From NCBI GenBank assembly GCA_017992555.1, contig JAGOOK010000005.1, forward strand, positions 1-54,660: 54,660 bases of DNA. The letters are read 5' to 3'. Made by a program: the position numbers and the translations under genes. The notes under the pieces were generated by a model. That model was not told the origin of the DNA. It saw only the letters and a program-made list of their open reading frames with translations, and searched no databases. This stretch comes from Caldisericia bacterium (GTDB lineage Bacteria; Caldisericota; Caldisericia; JAAYUI01). Shown in pieces: positions 25,243 through 33,432 of the stretch (position 1 is the first letter of the stretch; the number at the start of each line of letters is the position of its first letter).

Positions 25243-27492
25243 ATGCAGGAACCAAAAATCTCCGATAACGCCAAGGTTGTCCTTGAAAAACGCTATCTGG
25301 CAAAAGACATGGATGGCAAAGTTGTCGAAACACCGCTTGGCATGCTCCAGAGGGTGGCCAGGGCCATAGCTGATGGAGACAGGGCTCATGGTGCAACCCC
25401 TGAGCAGGTTGAGGAAACCTACAAATCATTCCTCGAGATGATGGTGAATCTTGAGTTTTTGCCCAATTCACCAACGCTCATGAATGCTGGCAGAGAATTG
25501 GGCCAGCTTTCTGCGTGCTTCGTTTTGCCGGTTGAGGACTCGATAGAATCAATCTTCGAAGCCATAAAACATACTGCCATGATACATAAATCGGGTGGCG
25601 GCACTGGATTTTCCTTCTCAAGGCTCAGGCCGAAAAATGACATTGTGAAATCAACAAACGGTGTCTCATCAGGACCAGTATCTTTCCTGAGGGTTTTTGA
25701 TGCTGCCACCGAGGCGATAAAACAGGGCGGAACACGCAGGGGTGCCAACATGGGCATCCTGAGAATCGACCATCCTGACATCCTCGAGTTCATCAAATGC
25801 AAGTCTGAAGACAAAACAATCAGCAATTTCAACATATCGGTTGGCATCACCGAGGATTTCATGAGGGCGGTGGATGCTGACGAAGAATATCCGTTATTGA
25901 ACCCAAGGGGCAAAGCTGTTGTTGAGAGGCTCAGGGCAAAAGAAGTTTTTGACCTCATAGTTGATATGGCATGGAAAAATGGTGAGCCAGGAATAATCTT
26001 CCTTGACAGGCTCAACAAGGATAACCCGACACCAACACTGGGTGAAATAGAGTCCACGAACCCCTGCGGTGAACAGCCACTGCTTCCTTATGAGGCATGC
26101 AATCTTGGTTCCCTCAATCTTGCCACTGTAGTGGTTGATGGGCAAATCGACTGGGACAAGCTGGCAAAACTCATCAAAAAATCCGTACACTTCCTCGACA
26201 ACGTTATCGATGTAAACAGGTATCCGCTTGAGTCGATAATGAAAATGTGTCGTGAAAACCGCAAGATTGGCCTTGGGGTGATGGGGTTTGCCGACATGCT
26301 CTTCCTGCTTGGCATATCCTACAATTCACAAGAAGCGGTTGATCTGGCAAGCAAGATCATGGCATTTGTGCAGGACAAAGGCAGGGAAGCTTCAAGAGAG
26401 CTTGCTGAAACAAGAGGTCCTTTCCCCAATTTCCACATCTCCATATACGCGCAAAGTGACGAGCCGCCAGTTAGAAATGCTACAATAACCACCATTGCTC
26501 CAACTGGGACCATAAGCATGATAGCTGGGGTCTCTTCGGGAATAGAGCCGGTTTTCGCCATCTCTTATGTCCGCAACATCATGGGTGGCAAGCAATTCTT
26601 TGAAACCAATACAATTTTCCAGCAGGAGCTTGAAAAGAGGGGTCTTGTCTCCGATGAATTGCTCGCACAAATATCCTCCGAGGGCACCATTGCCCATATT
26701 GATCAGCTCCCACCGGACATCAAGAGAGTATTCGTTTGTGCCCATGACATCTCGCCGTACTGGCATGTCAGGATGCAGGCCGCTTTCCAGATGGCAACAG
26801 ACAATGCAGTTTCAAAGACAGTCAATTTCCCCAACAATGCCACCAGGGAAGATGTAAAAGAAGTTTTTGTCCTTGCATACAAACTTGGCTGCAAGGGAGT
26901 GACCATATATCGCGATGGTTCAAGATCAGAGCAGGTCTTGAGCATCAAGGAAGTAAACAAGGAAGCAAAGGCCGAAAATGTCGAAACAGGGCCAATTGCC
27001 CCAAGGGAACGCCCTGAAATGACGAAGGGCGTCACCTTCAGGATAAGAACTGGCTGCGGGAATCTCTTTGTAACGATAAATCATGATGAAAAGGGAATTT
27101 GTGAGGTATTTGCAACGATGGGCAAGTCTGGTGGTTGTGCCGCAGCGCAGTCAGACGGAATAGCAAGGCTTATTTCGCTTGCCCTGAGGGCAGGCGTTGA
27201 TACGAAAGCAGTCATCGGACAGATAAGGGGACTCAGGTGCCCATCTCCAACCTGGGGCCAGAATGGTGCCGTTCTTTCCTGTCCAGATGCCATCTCACAG
27301 GCCCTTGAGCGGGTTTTGTCCTGGGAAACGCTTGATTTTGGTGGTTCAGAACCCCCAAAAAATGGACACTCCACCTCGCTTTCAGGCAATATTCTTGGCT
27401 TGAATCCCCAGTGCCCTGATTGTGGGGCCATGCTTGAGTTCGCCGAAGGGTGTGTGATCTGCAAATCTTGCGGATACAGCAAGTGTGGATGA
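25243..27492 (+). CDS. nrdJ: Adenosylcobalamin-dependent (class II) ribonucleoside-diphosphate reductase
   Basis: 749 residues starting at the ATG at 25243, which has AAAGGAG 8 bases upstream; the GTG at 25234 falls inside that site. It reduces ribonucleotides to deoxyribonucleotides using coenzyme B12 and works with or without oxygen. Key regions are LPNSPTLMNAGRELGQLSAC (active-site Cys), the NPCGEQPLLPYEACNLGS finger-loop block with the radical Cys, and GTRRGANMGILRIDHPD. The C-terminal part has a TSCPD-type domain (MGKSGGCAAAQSDGIARLIS) and a zinc-ribbon tail (CPDCGAMLEFAEGCVICKSCG). No ATP-cone is seen at the N-terminus. It is followed by a strong terminator. Confidence 0.95.
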   Translation: MQEPKISDNAKVVLEKRYLAKDMDGKVVETPLGMLQRVARAIADGDRAHGATPEQVEETYKSFLEMMVNLEFLPNSPTLMNAGRELGQLSACFVLPVEDSIESIFEAIKHTAMIHKSGGGTGFSFSRLRPKNDIVKSTNGVSSGPVSFLRVFDAATEAIKQGGTRRGANMGILRIDHPDILEFIKCKSEDKTISNFNISVGITEDFMRAVDADEEYPLLNPRGKAVVERLRAKEVFDLIVDMAWKNGEPGIIFLDRLNKDNPTPTLGEIESTNPCGEQPLLPYEACNLGSLNLATVVVDGQIDWDKLAKLIKKSVHFLDNVIDVNRYPLESIMKMCRENRKIGLGVMGFADMLFLLGISYNSQEAVDLASKIMAFVQDKGREASRELAETRGPFPNFHISIYAQSDEPPVRNATITTIAPTGTISMIAGVSSGIEPVFAISYVRNIMGGKQFFETNTIFQQELEKRGLVSDELLAQISSEGTIAHIDQLPPDIKRVFVCAHDISPYWHVRMQAAFQMATDNAVSKTVNFPNNATREDVKEVFVLAYKLGCKGVTIYRDGSRSEQVLSIKEVNKEAKAENVETGPIAPRERPEMTKGVTFRIRTGCGNLFVTINHDEKGICEVFATMGKSGGCAAAQSDGIARLISLALRAGVDTKAVIGQIRGLRCPSPTWGQNGAVLSCPDAISQALERVLSWETLDFGGSEPPKNGHSTSLSGNILGLNPQCPDCGAMLEFAEGCVICKSCGYSKCG

Positions 27493-27515
27493 TCAATCTT
27501 GCCACTATTTTTTTT

Positions 27516-27545
27516 AAAAGCCCACTTTTCCGGTGGGCTTTTTTT
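27516..27545 (+). terminator. Intrinsic terminator after nrdJ
   Basis: The stem AAAAGCCCAC/GTGGGCTTTT with loop TTTTCCG runs directly into a T-tract. It ends the fur-nrdJ transcript. Confidence 0.9.
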
Positions 27546-27601
27546 GTTTCTACAGACAATTACGTTTCAATTTCCGTAGTAAATGGAAAAGGAGGTTGCA
27601 A

Positions 27602-29806
27602 ATGAAAAAGCCAATGCTTGTTGCGCTGGCAGTTGTTGTTGCCGCGGTGTCATTTTCCCTCCATCACACAGAGTCTGAACAGACATCTTTTAAGCCCAGA
27701 AAATATGCCACTGAAAATGTCATTGTAATTAACACTGATGGATTAAGGTTTGTGGATGGACTTGGTTCAGAGGGCAAGTATTTGGGCCACATCTGGAATG
27801 ACATCAGGCCGAATGGCGCCATTTTCACCAAGATGTACAATGAAACCTGTACTTATACTGCTCCTGCGCATGCACAGTGTGTAACCGGCGCATGGCAATA
27901 CGAACCGAACAATGGCAGGATAAGGCCTTCGACGCCAACCATGTTTGAGTATTACAGGCGCCAGTTTGATGCACCACCGGAGGATGTTTGCATCCTGCCC
28001 GGTAAAGGTAACTGCTGGCACCTGAACTATTCAACATTCCCAGGTTTTGGAAGAAACTATGAGGCCCCATTTTATGCCCTTGGCTATGGCGATGACGAGA
28101 TTGCTTCTAAACTCGCTGAGCTTCTGCTGACCACCAAGCCAAAGCTTGTTTATGCAATACTGCCCCATGTTGATTCGGTGGGACACTCGGGAGATTACAA
28201 GAAGTACACGGAATCCATTTCCCATGCCGATGAACTCATATGGAAAATATGGCAGCAGATACAGTTCAATCCAAGCTACAAAGACAAAACAACCCTCATA
28301 ATAACTACCGATCATGGCAGACACACCGAGGGTGTGAGAGATGGTTTCAAATCGCATGGCGATTCATGCGAGGGTTGCAGGCACACCTATTGCGTAATGA
28401 TCGGCCCTGATGTCAAAAAGGGTTTTGTTTATCAGGATGAATGCCTCCAGGTCGACATCGTCTCGACGGTTGGGGAACTGCTTGGATTCACCACGCCTGC
28501 CTGCGACGGCAGCTCTTTGACGAAGGCACTTGTAGACAGGCCGGTGAAGGAAATTCCTGACGAGCAGAAGGCATACATCCTTTCCCTCGAGACCGAATGC
28601 AGAAGGTTTAAAGAAAGCAAATATGACCAGGACCTTCCACGCATGCTTGACGCGAGCCTTAAAATCCCGGTTGCCAGTTTGGGGCATTCAATAAATGATG
28701 CCATATTCTTGAAGGGTGTTCTTGAAGCCTCGGTATTTTTGAAGGACAGCAAAGGCATAAGCTATGTTAAGACCTGGGCTGATTCGTGGATAGCAAAGGA
28801 CATGCCAAGAGACGACATTACTGATTCATTATGTGGCGAAGTTCTCTTTGAGCTTTTCGATGCTACAAATGATTCCAAGTATAAAGACAGGGCAAGGGGA
28901 ATTGCTGACTGGGTAATGTCCAAACCGTTTGATGTGTCCGAGAAGGGTGCACTCCTGTGCAAAGAAATTAAATCGCCAAAGCTCCAGGGCACAGCCAAAC
29001 TCATCAAAGCGGACACACTTTATGCTGTGGTCCCTCTTTTGTGTCATGCCCAAAAGCTGTTTGACGGCGAGTACGCGGAATTTGCGCTTGGCCAGTATGA
29101 GGCACACAAGAAACATCTGGCCGATGAAAAGGGCCTTTTCAGGCATTTTACGCTGGCGAATGCTCCGCTCAAAATTAATCCAATAAACTGGGTGAGAGGC
29201 AATGCTTTTGCTTTGGGCTCAATCCTTGAGGCCTCATCAATACTTGGTGAAGACAAAGACATCTACAAAAAGATTTCAGAATTGATCACAAAGGAACCTT
29301 TGGGTGACCAGATAGTCATGAGGCAGCAGCAAAATGGTTTGTGGATGGACGACCTCTCAGGGCAGGTGTCTGATTATGATACTGTTGCAAATTCCATATT
29401 GATCGGTGCCATTTCAAAATGGCAGGGTGAAAAAGTATCCAGAAGAGCTGGCGAGGACAAGCTGTCAGAGATGTATTTTGACGAAGATGTATTTACCACA
29501 ATGGTTGTTTTGCCGGATAAGAAGAAGGTTACAAAGGAAAGTGCGCTCAATGGTTCGATGTACCATATAATAGGCGCATGGGATTCGATGTGGCCGCAAA
29601 TATCAGAATCTGGCCTGGTCTATGGATGTGCCGAGCCGGCTTATGATGCCCAGTTGTACTACCAGAGTTTTGTTCCTCCAGTTTACAGCAGGGATAGGGG
29701 TTTCTACAAAGAGGGCCAGGGTGCTTCCATGTCCGCACTTGTCAATCTCTCTGATTTGTGTTCCAGGCTCACTCTTGTAAACAAGAGGGTTCCGCCCATA
29801 AAGTAG
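27602..29806 (+). CDS. Exported alkaline-phosphatase-superfamily hydrolase fused to a GH88/105-like alpha/alpha-barrel domain
   Basis: The ATG at 27602 has AAAGGAGG and starts a signal or anchor segment (MKKPMLVALAVVVAAVSFSL). Residues about 40-330 are an alkaline phosphatase-like metal hydrolase: IVINTDGLRF (metal Asp), CTYTAPAHAQCVTG (Thr nucleophile region), HVDSVGHSGD, TTDHGRHTEG and KSHGDSC provide the expected Asp/His ligands. Residues about 370-734 are helical, with marks like those of unsaturated glucuronyl/rhamnogalacturonyl hydrolases: ADTLYAVVPLLCHAQ, EKGLFRHFTLA, NWVRGNAFALGSILEA, QQQNGLWMDDLSGQ. One half would cleave phosphate or sulfate esters and the other may process a glycan. 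The pairing is unusual; the second assignment is by motif pattern only. It is a single-gene transcript. Confidence 0.82.
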   Translation: MKKPMLVALAVVVAAVSFSLHHTESEQTSFKPRKYATENVIVINTDGLRFVDGLGSEGKYLGHIWNDIRPNGAIFTKMYNETCTYTAPAHAQCVTGAWQYEPNNGRIRPSTPTMFEYYRRQFDAPPEDVCILPGKGNCWHLNYSTFPGFGRNYEAPFYALGYGDDEIASKLAELLLTTKPKLVYAILPHVDSVGHSGDYKKYTESISHADELIWKIWQQIQFNPSYKDKTTLIITTDHGRHTEGVRDGFKSHGDSCEGCRHTYCVMIGPDVKKGFVYQDECLQVDIVSTVGELLGFTTPACDGSSLTKALVDRPVKEIPDEQKAYILSLETECRRFKESKYDQDLPRMLDASLKIPVASLGHSINDAIFLKGVLEASVFLKDSKGISYVKTWADSWIAKDMPRDDITDSLCGEVLFELFDATNDSKYKDRARGIADWVMSKPFDVSEKGALLCKEIKSPKLQGTAKLIKADTLYAVVPLLCHAQKLFDGEYAEFALGQYEAHKKHLADEKGLFRHFTLANAPLKINPINWVRGNAFALGSILEASSILGEDKDIYKKISELITKEPLGDQIVMRQQQNGLWMDDLSGQVSDYDTVANSILIGAISKWQGEKVSRRAGEDKLSEMYFDEDVFTTMVVLPDKKKVTKESALNGSMYHIIGAWDSMWPQISESGLVYGCAEPAYDAQLYYQSFVPPVYSRDRGFYKEGQGASMSALVNLSDLCSRLTLVNKRVPPIK

Positions 29807-29815
29807 GTATACAAA

Positions 29816-29849
29816 TAAAAAAGACGCCCCTTGTGGGCGCCTTTTTTAT
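29816..29849. terminator. Bidirectional terminator between convergent genes
   Basis: The stem GACGCCC/GGGCGCC (about 29823-29841, one mismatch) is flanked by A6 and T6 runs. It serves the 27602-29806 gene on the plus strand and the end of the rplY-PPC transcript on the minus strand. Confidence 0.85.
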
Positions 29850-29867
29850 TTGGTTTGGGGACGGGTT

Positions 29868-30305
29868 TTAGTTGAATTTTATTGGTGCAGAAGGCCCTTT
29901 CGGGGTTTCCCTGATGATTCCTGGGAACTTTGCGACCAGTATTTCAGCGGTAACGCCAATGATGTTGCCGTGATCGTCCAGGTGGCCTCCGGTGAACTCA
30001 TGGTCATCAATGCAAAGCATTGCATGGATGTGGACCTTTGTTCCGCCAGCTTCTTTTGGTTCAATGTTTCCTGATGCAAGAAGGAGCTCGACTGCTCCTT
30101 CAACTTCCCTCATCGGGGCGTACTTGAAGCCCTCTGGAGTTGAAAGGATCGAAGTGAACCTGGCTTTTTTCAGGGCCCCGACACAAGATGTAATGAACCC
30201 TGAACCAATGCCGGAAGAATTTACAGCCTCTCCCACACACTCGAGCAGGTCATCGCCCGGATCAAGCCTGATGGCCAGAAAATCTCCGTTCAGTTTCCAG
30301 ATCAT
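29868..30305 (-). CDS. PPC (DUF296) domain protein
   Basis: 145 residues covering one complete PPC/DUF296 domain: FLAIRLDPGDDLLECVGEAV, GIGSGFITSCVGALKKARF and HIHAMLCIDDHEFTGGHL. The histidines of the last motif match the metal-binding His cluster of bacterial family members. Bacterial and archaeal PPC proteins form trimers; stand-alone ones are often called DNA-binding, but their role is not established. It begins 1 base after the rplY stop and is the last gene of the tRNA-Gln-glmU-prs-rplY unit, a position where many bacteria have pth (peptidyl-tRNA hydrolase). It has no similarity to Pth. Confidence 0.88.
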   Translation of the reverse strand: MIWKLNGDFLAIRLDPGDDLLECVGEAVNSSGIGSGFITSCVGALKKARFTSILSTPEGFKYAPMREVEGAVELLLASGNIEPKEAGGTKVHIHAMLCIDDHEFTGGHLDDHGNIIGVTAEILVAKFPGIIRETPKGPSAPIKFN

Positions 30306-30306
30306 C

Positions 30307-30930
30307 TCACTGTTGAGGGGTTGTGGCTGGTGCTGCTGGTGTTGTTTCGCCGGCAGCTGGTGTCTCTGCTTCTGCTGCGGCCTTCGGTGCCTTGATTGTC
30401 AAGATCATTGCATCTGGTGAGGTGGTGAAGGTTATTCCCTCGGGTGCTGTCAGACTTCTGACGTGGAGCAGGGTTCCAAGATCAAAATCTGCGACGTCAA
30501 CTACGATTTCGTTTGGCATCTTCTCTGGAAGCGCCTGGACTTTTATCTTGTAAAGCCTCTGCTCAAGCCTTCCACCAATCTTTACACCCTTTGCGTCGCC
30601 AATAAGCCTTACTGGCAATGTGACTTCGATTGGCTCATCAAGTTTTACGGTGTAGAAATCAATGTGCTGGACCCTTCTTGTGATGATGTGCATCTGGCAC
30701 TCTTTCACAAGGGCGGTCCTCTTTGTGCCGTTTACGTCTAGGTCAAACAAAAGCGTCGAAAGCCCTTTCCTCGAGAGAAGAACAAACTCTTTCTCGTTTA
30801 CCTGGACGGGCTTGGAGCCTTGCATGCCTTTACCATAAATCACGGCTGGGATGGTTCCCTGGGCCCTTAGCTGTGCATTGTGGCCCTTGGTGTCTCCTCT
30901 TTCCTCAGCTTTAAGTGATACTCTCTGCAT
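30307..30930 (-). CDS. rplY: 50S ribosomal protein L25 (general stress protein Ctc type)
   Basis: 207 residues, the long TL5/CTC form: an N-terminal 5S-rRNA-binding L25 domain (QGTIPAVIYGKGMQG, HIDFYTVKLDEPIEV) and a C-terminal CTC beta domain (LPEKMPNEIVVDVADFDLG, PEGITFTTSPDAMILTI). The protein ends in a low-complexity Ala/Pro/Glu/Thr tail. It binds 5S rRNA in the large ribosomal subunit. The order glmU-prs-rplY is widespread in bacteria. The ATG at 30930 has AAGGAG upstream (13 bases after the prs stop). Confidence 0.95.
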   Translation of the reverse strand: MQRVSLKAEERGDTKGHNAQLRAQGTIPAVIYGKGMQGSKPVQVNEKEFVLLSRKGLSTLLFDLDVNGTKRTALVKECQMHIITRRVQHIDFYTVKLDEPIEVTLPVRLIGDAKGVKIGGRLEQRLYKIKVQALPEKMPNEIVVDVADFDLGTLLHVRSLTAPEGITFTTSPDAMILTIKAPKAAAEAETPAAGETTPAAPATTPQQ

Positions 30931-30943
30931 GTCTTACTCCTTC

Positions 30944-31900
30944 TTATAGTCCTGGGATTCTTCGTTCGCCCACCGGAACATTGAACAGTTCCGAAATCGA
31001 ACGATGGTCTCTTATACGGATAATTGCCTCAGCAATCAAGGGTGCAACGGAGAGGACCTTAATTTTTCCTGCCCGCTTCTCTTGTGGAATGGCAATAGTG
31101 TTGGTTATTACAAGTTCTATTATTGGCGACTGGTTAATCTTCTCTACCGCATTGCCACCAAGGAGGCCGTGTGTTGCACAGGCAAAGATCCTTTTTGCGC
31201 CATTTTTATGGGCTTCGTAAGCCGCTGTTACCATTGTGCCGCCAGTCTGGACAATGTCATCAACAAATATTACGTCTTTGTCTTTTACATCGCCGATAAA
31301 GTAGAGCGATTCAACTACATCTGGTTTTGGGCGTGTTTTTGCAAACACTGCGACTGTGCCGCTCATACTGTTTGCAAAAAGATTTGCCCTGGTAACGCCA
31401 CCAATATCTGAAACTGCAACGGGGTTTCTGATGCCAATGCTTTCAAAGTAGTCTTTAAAAATCATCATTGCAGTGAGGTTGTCAAACGGAATGTCAAAAA
31501 ACCCCTGGATCTGGTTTGCGTGCAGGTCGATGGTCATTGCCCTTGTGGCACCTGCTACAGTGAGTATGTCGGCCACCAGCTTGGCCGTTATTGGTTCTCT
31601 GGCCTGGGATTTCCTGTCCTGCCTTGCATAGCCGTAGTATGGGATGATTACGTTGACCGAGTTTGCCGAGGCCCTCTTCAGGGCATCGATCATTATAAGC
31701 AGTTCCATTAGATTGTCGGCTGGCGGGTTTGTTGGCTGAATAACAAAAACATCATAACCCCTGACATTCTCTCCTGGCCAGCACTTTATCTCACCGTCCG
31801 CAAATTTCATTACGTTCATTTTGGAAAGAGGAACATCAACATGTTCGCAAACTTCATTGGCAAGCATCTCATTGGCGGAACCAGAGAATATCTTTATCAT
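30944..31900 (-). CDS. prs: Ribose-phosphate pyrophosphokinase
   Basis: 318 residues from the ATG at 31900, which has GGAGGGGG and overlaps the glmU stop by 4 bases; the longer in-frame start lacks support. The enzyme makes phosphoribosyl pyrophosphate from ribose 5-phosphate and ATP for nucleotide, His and Trp synthesis. Motifs: FSGSANEMLANEVC, DGEIKCWPGENVRG, YYGYARQDRKSQAREPI (flexible loop), TIDLHANQIQGFFDIP, and VIFVDDIVQTGGTM, the PRPP-binding loop. It is cytosolic and part of the glmU-prs-rplY unit. Confidence 0.97.
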   Translation of the reverse strand: MIKIFSGSANEMLANEVCEHVDVPLSKMNVMKFADGEIKCWPGENVRGYDVFVIQPTNPPADNLMELLIMIDALKRASANSVNVIIPYYGYARQDRKSQAREPITAKLVADILTVAGATRAMTIDLHANQIQGFFDIPFDNLTAMMIFKDYFESIGIRNPVAVSDIGGVTRANLFANSMSGTVAVFAKTRPKPDVVESLYFIGDVKDKDVIFVDDIVQTGGTMVTAAYEAHKNGAKRIFACATHGLLGGNAVEKINQSPIIELVITNTIAIPQEKRAGKIKVLSVAPLIAEAIIRIRDHRSISELFNVPVGERRIPGL

Positions 31901-33243
31901 TTTCCCCCTCCATTTTGCTCTTTTTTCTTTTTGGCCCAACCCTCTTTTATGACCATCGGGCTTCTTTCAATTGCAAGTGAATCTTCAGGGACATTTTTTG
32001 TGATTACAGAACCAGCGCCGGTGTATGCACCATCGCCTATTTCAACTGGTGCCACCAGCATTGTGTCTGAGCCGATAAAAACATTGTTGCCGATCTTTGT
32101 TTTGGATTTGTTTGTGCCGTCATAATTGCAAGTTATTGTTCCTGCACCAATGTTTGTTTTTTCGCCGACTTCACAGTCACCCAGATAGGTGAGGTGCGGG
32201 ACTTTTGATCCTTTGCCTATCTTTGATTTTTTGAGGTCGATGAAACATCCTATTGTTGCACCATCCTCAACTTCGACAAGCGGACGCATCCTTACGAAAG
32301 GCCCTACTTTGACATTGTCGCCTATTGTTATGCCGTCTTTCTTGCCATTGAGAAATACGAACGGACCGATTTCGCAGCCTTCTCCAATACTCATTTTGCC
32401 AGCCAGGTAGGTTTGGGGGTATATTATTACATCTGGTGCTATCTCTACGCTTGCTTCGATGTATGTTGAGCCAGGATCAATTATGGTGACCCCAGACATT
32501 GCTAAATCTTTTAACCTTTTGATTAAAAGGTTACCTGTGATTTCAGCAAGTTGCCACCTGTTGTTGATTCCCCTGTATTCATCAAGATCGGTGGACCTGA
32601 CGCTTACGGTTGTTTTTTCCTGCTGGTAGAGAATTTCTATAACATCAGTCAGATAATATTCTTTCTGGTCGTTGTCTGGTGTAATTTTGTCGAGGGCTGG
32701 CCAGAGGTCTTCCATCTTGAAAAGATAAACACCTGCATTCACTTCGGCTATCATCTTTTCTTCAGGTTTGGCGTCCCTTTCCTCGACTATGTCTTTTATG
32801 GCGCCCCAGTTGTCCCTGATGATCCTTCCGTATCCGGTTGGGTCCGGGACTTTTGCAGTAAGCATTACGCAGGATGGCTTCTCCGCCTCGGCCAGATCTA
32901 TCATTGATTTTAAGGTTGCTGGCCTAAGGAGTGGCGTATCGCCGCACAGAACAAACAAATAGCCGCTTTGACCTTCAAAAGTTGTTCTGGCTTTTATAAC
33001 AGCGTCACCTGTTCCGAGCTGGGATGGCTGGGGAATGTAGGAATATGAATCGCCAAGTTCCTCCATTACCTCTTTTGCTCCAACCCCTATCACCACGCCA
33101 ATTTTTTCTATGCCAAGCGACCTGACGCAATCGAGTACATAGGATATCATTGGCCTTCCAAGGATTTGATGTAACACCTTGGGTGTCTTGGATTTCATCC
33201 TGACTCCGGCGCCTGCCGCAAGAATGAGTGCTGAGATTTCCAT
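31897..33243 (-). CDS. glmU: Bifunctional GlmU: N-acetylglucosamine-1-phosphate uridyltransferase / glucosamine-1-phosphate acetyltransferase
   Basis: 448 residues from the ATG at 33243 (MEISALILAAGAG), with TGGAGA 5 bases upstream. The N-terminal domain has the nucleotidyltransferase signature LAAGAGVRMKSKTPKVL and FVLCGDTPLL. The C-terminal part is a left-handed beta-helix of hexapeptide repeats (IGEGCEIGPFVFL, IGDNVKVGPFVRM, KTNIGAGTITCNYDG, VFIGSDTMLVAPVEIGDGAYTGAGSVI). It makes UDP-GlcNAc, the precursor of peptidoglycan. It starts only 13 bases after the 3' CCA of tRNA-Gln, so both are likely on one primary transcript. Confidence 0.97.
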   Translation of the reverse strand: MEISALILAAGAGVRMKSKTPKVLHQILGRPMISYVLDCVRSLGIEKIGVVIGVGAKEVMEELGDSYSYIPQPSQLGTGDAVIKARTTFEGQSGYLFVLCGDTPLLRPATLKSMIDLAEAEKPSCVMLTAKVPDPTGYGRIIRDNWGAIKDIVEERDAKPEEKMIAEVNAGVYLFKMEDLWPALDKITPDNDQKEYYLTDVIEILYQQEKTTVSVRSTDLDEYRGINNRWQLAEITGNLLIKRLKDLAMSGVTIIDPGSTYIEASVEIAPDVIIYPQTYLAGKMSIGEGCEIGPFVFLNGKKDGITIGDNVKVGPFVRMRPLVEVEDGATIGCFIDLKKSKIGKGSKVPHLTYLGDCEVGEKTNIGAGTITCNYDGTNKSKTKIGNNVFIGSDTMLVAPVEIGDGAYTGAGSVITKNVPEDSLAIERSPMVIKEGWAKKKKEQNGGGK

Positions 33244-33256
33244 ATGTCTCCATTTT

Positions 33257-33331
33257 TGGCTGGGGAGGCAGGACTCGAACCTGCGAATGTCAGCTCCAAA
33301 GGCTGATGCCTTACCGCTTGGCGACTCCCCA
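33257..33331 (-). tRNA. tRNA-Gln (anticodon TTG)
   Basis: A 75-base cloverleaf with the CCA end encoded: acceptor TGGGGAG/CTCCCCA, anticodon stem TCAGC/GCTGA with loop CTTTGGA (anticodon TTG), and T arm GCAGG-TTCGAGT-CCTGC. It reads CAA (and CAG) codons. It is the first element of the glmU transcript. Confidence 0.95.
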
Positions 33332-33355
33332 ACGAAAATTTGATACGGCAGATAA

Positions 33356-33383
33356 ATTTTAGCCTTCACAATATACATGTCAA
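33356..33383 (-). promoter_or_regulatory. Promoter of the tRNA-Gln-glmU-prs-rplY unit
   Basis: On the minus strand a perfect TTGACA (33383-33378), a 16-base spacer and TAAAAT (33361-33356) precede tRNA-Gln by about 25 bases. No separate promoter is possible in the 13-base tRNA-glmU gap. Confidence 0.75.
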
Positions 33384-33432
33384 CAGTTAAACCATTGACT
33401 GAAGCTAAGTGTATTGCCAATGGAGGATTTTG

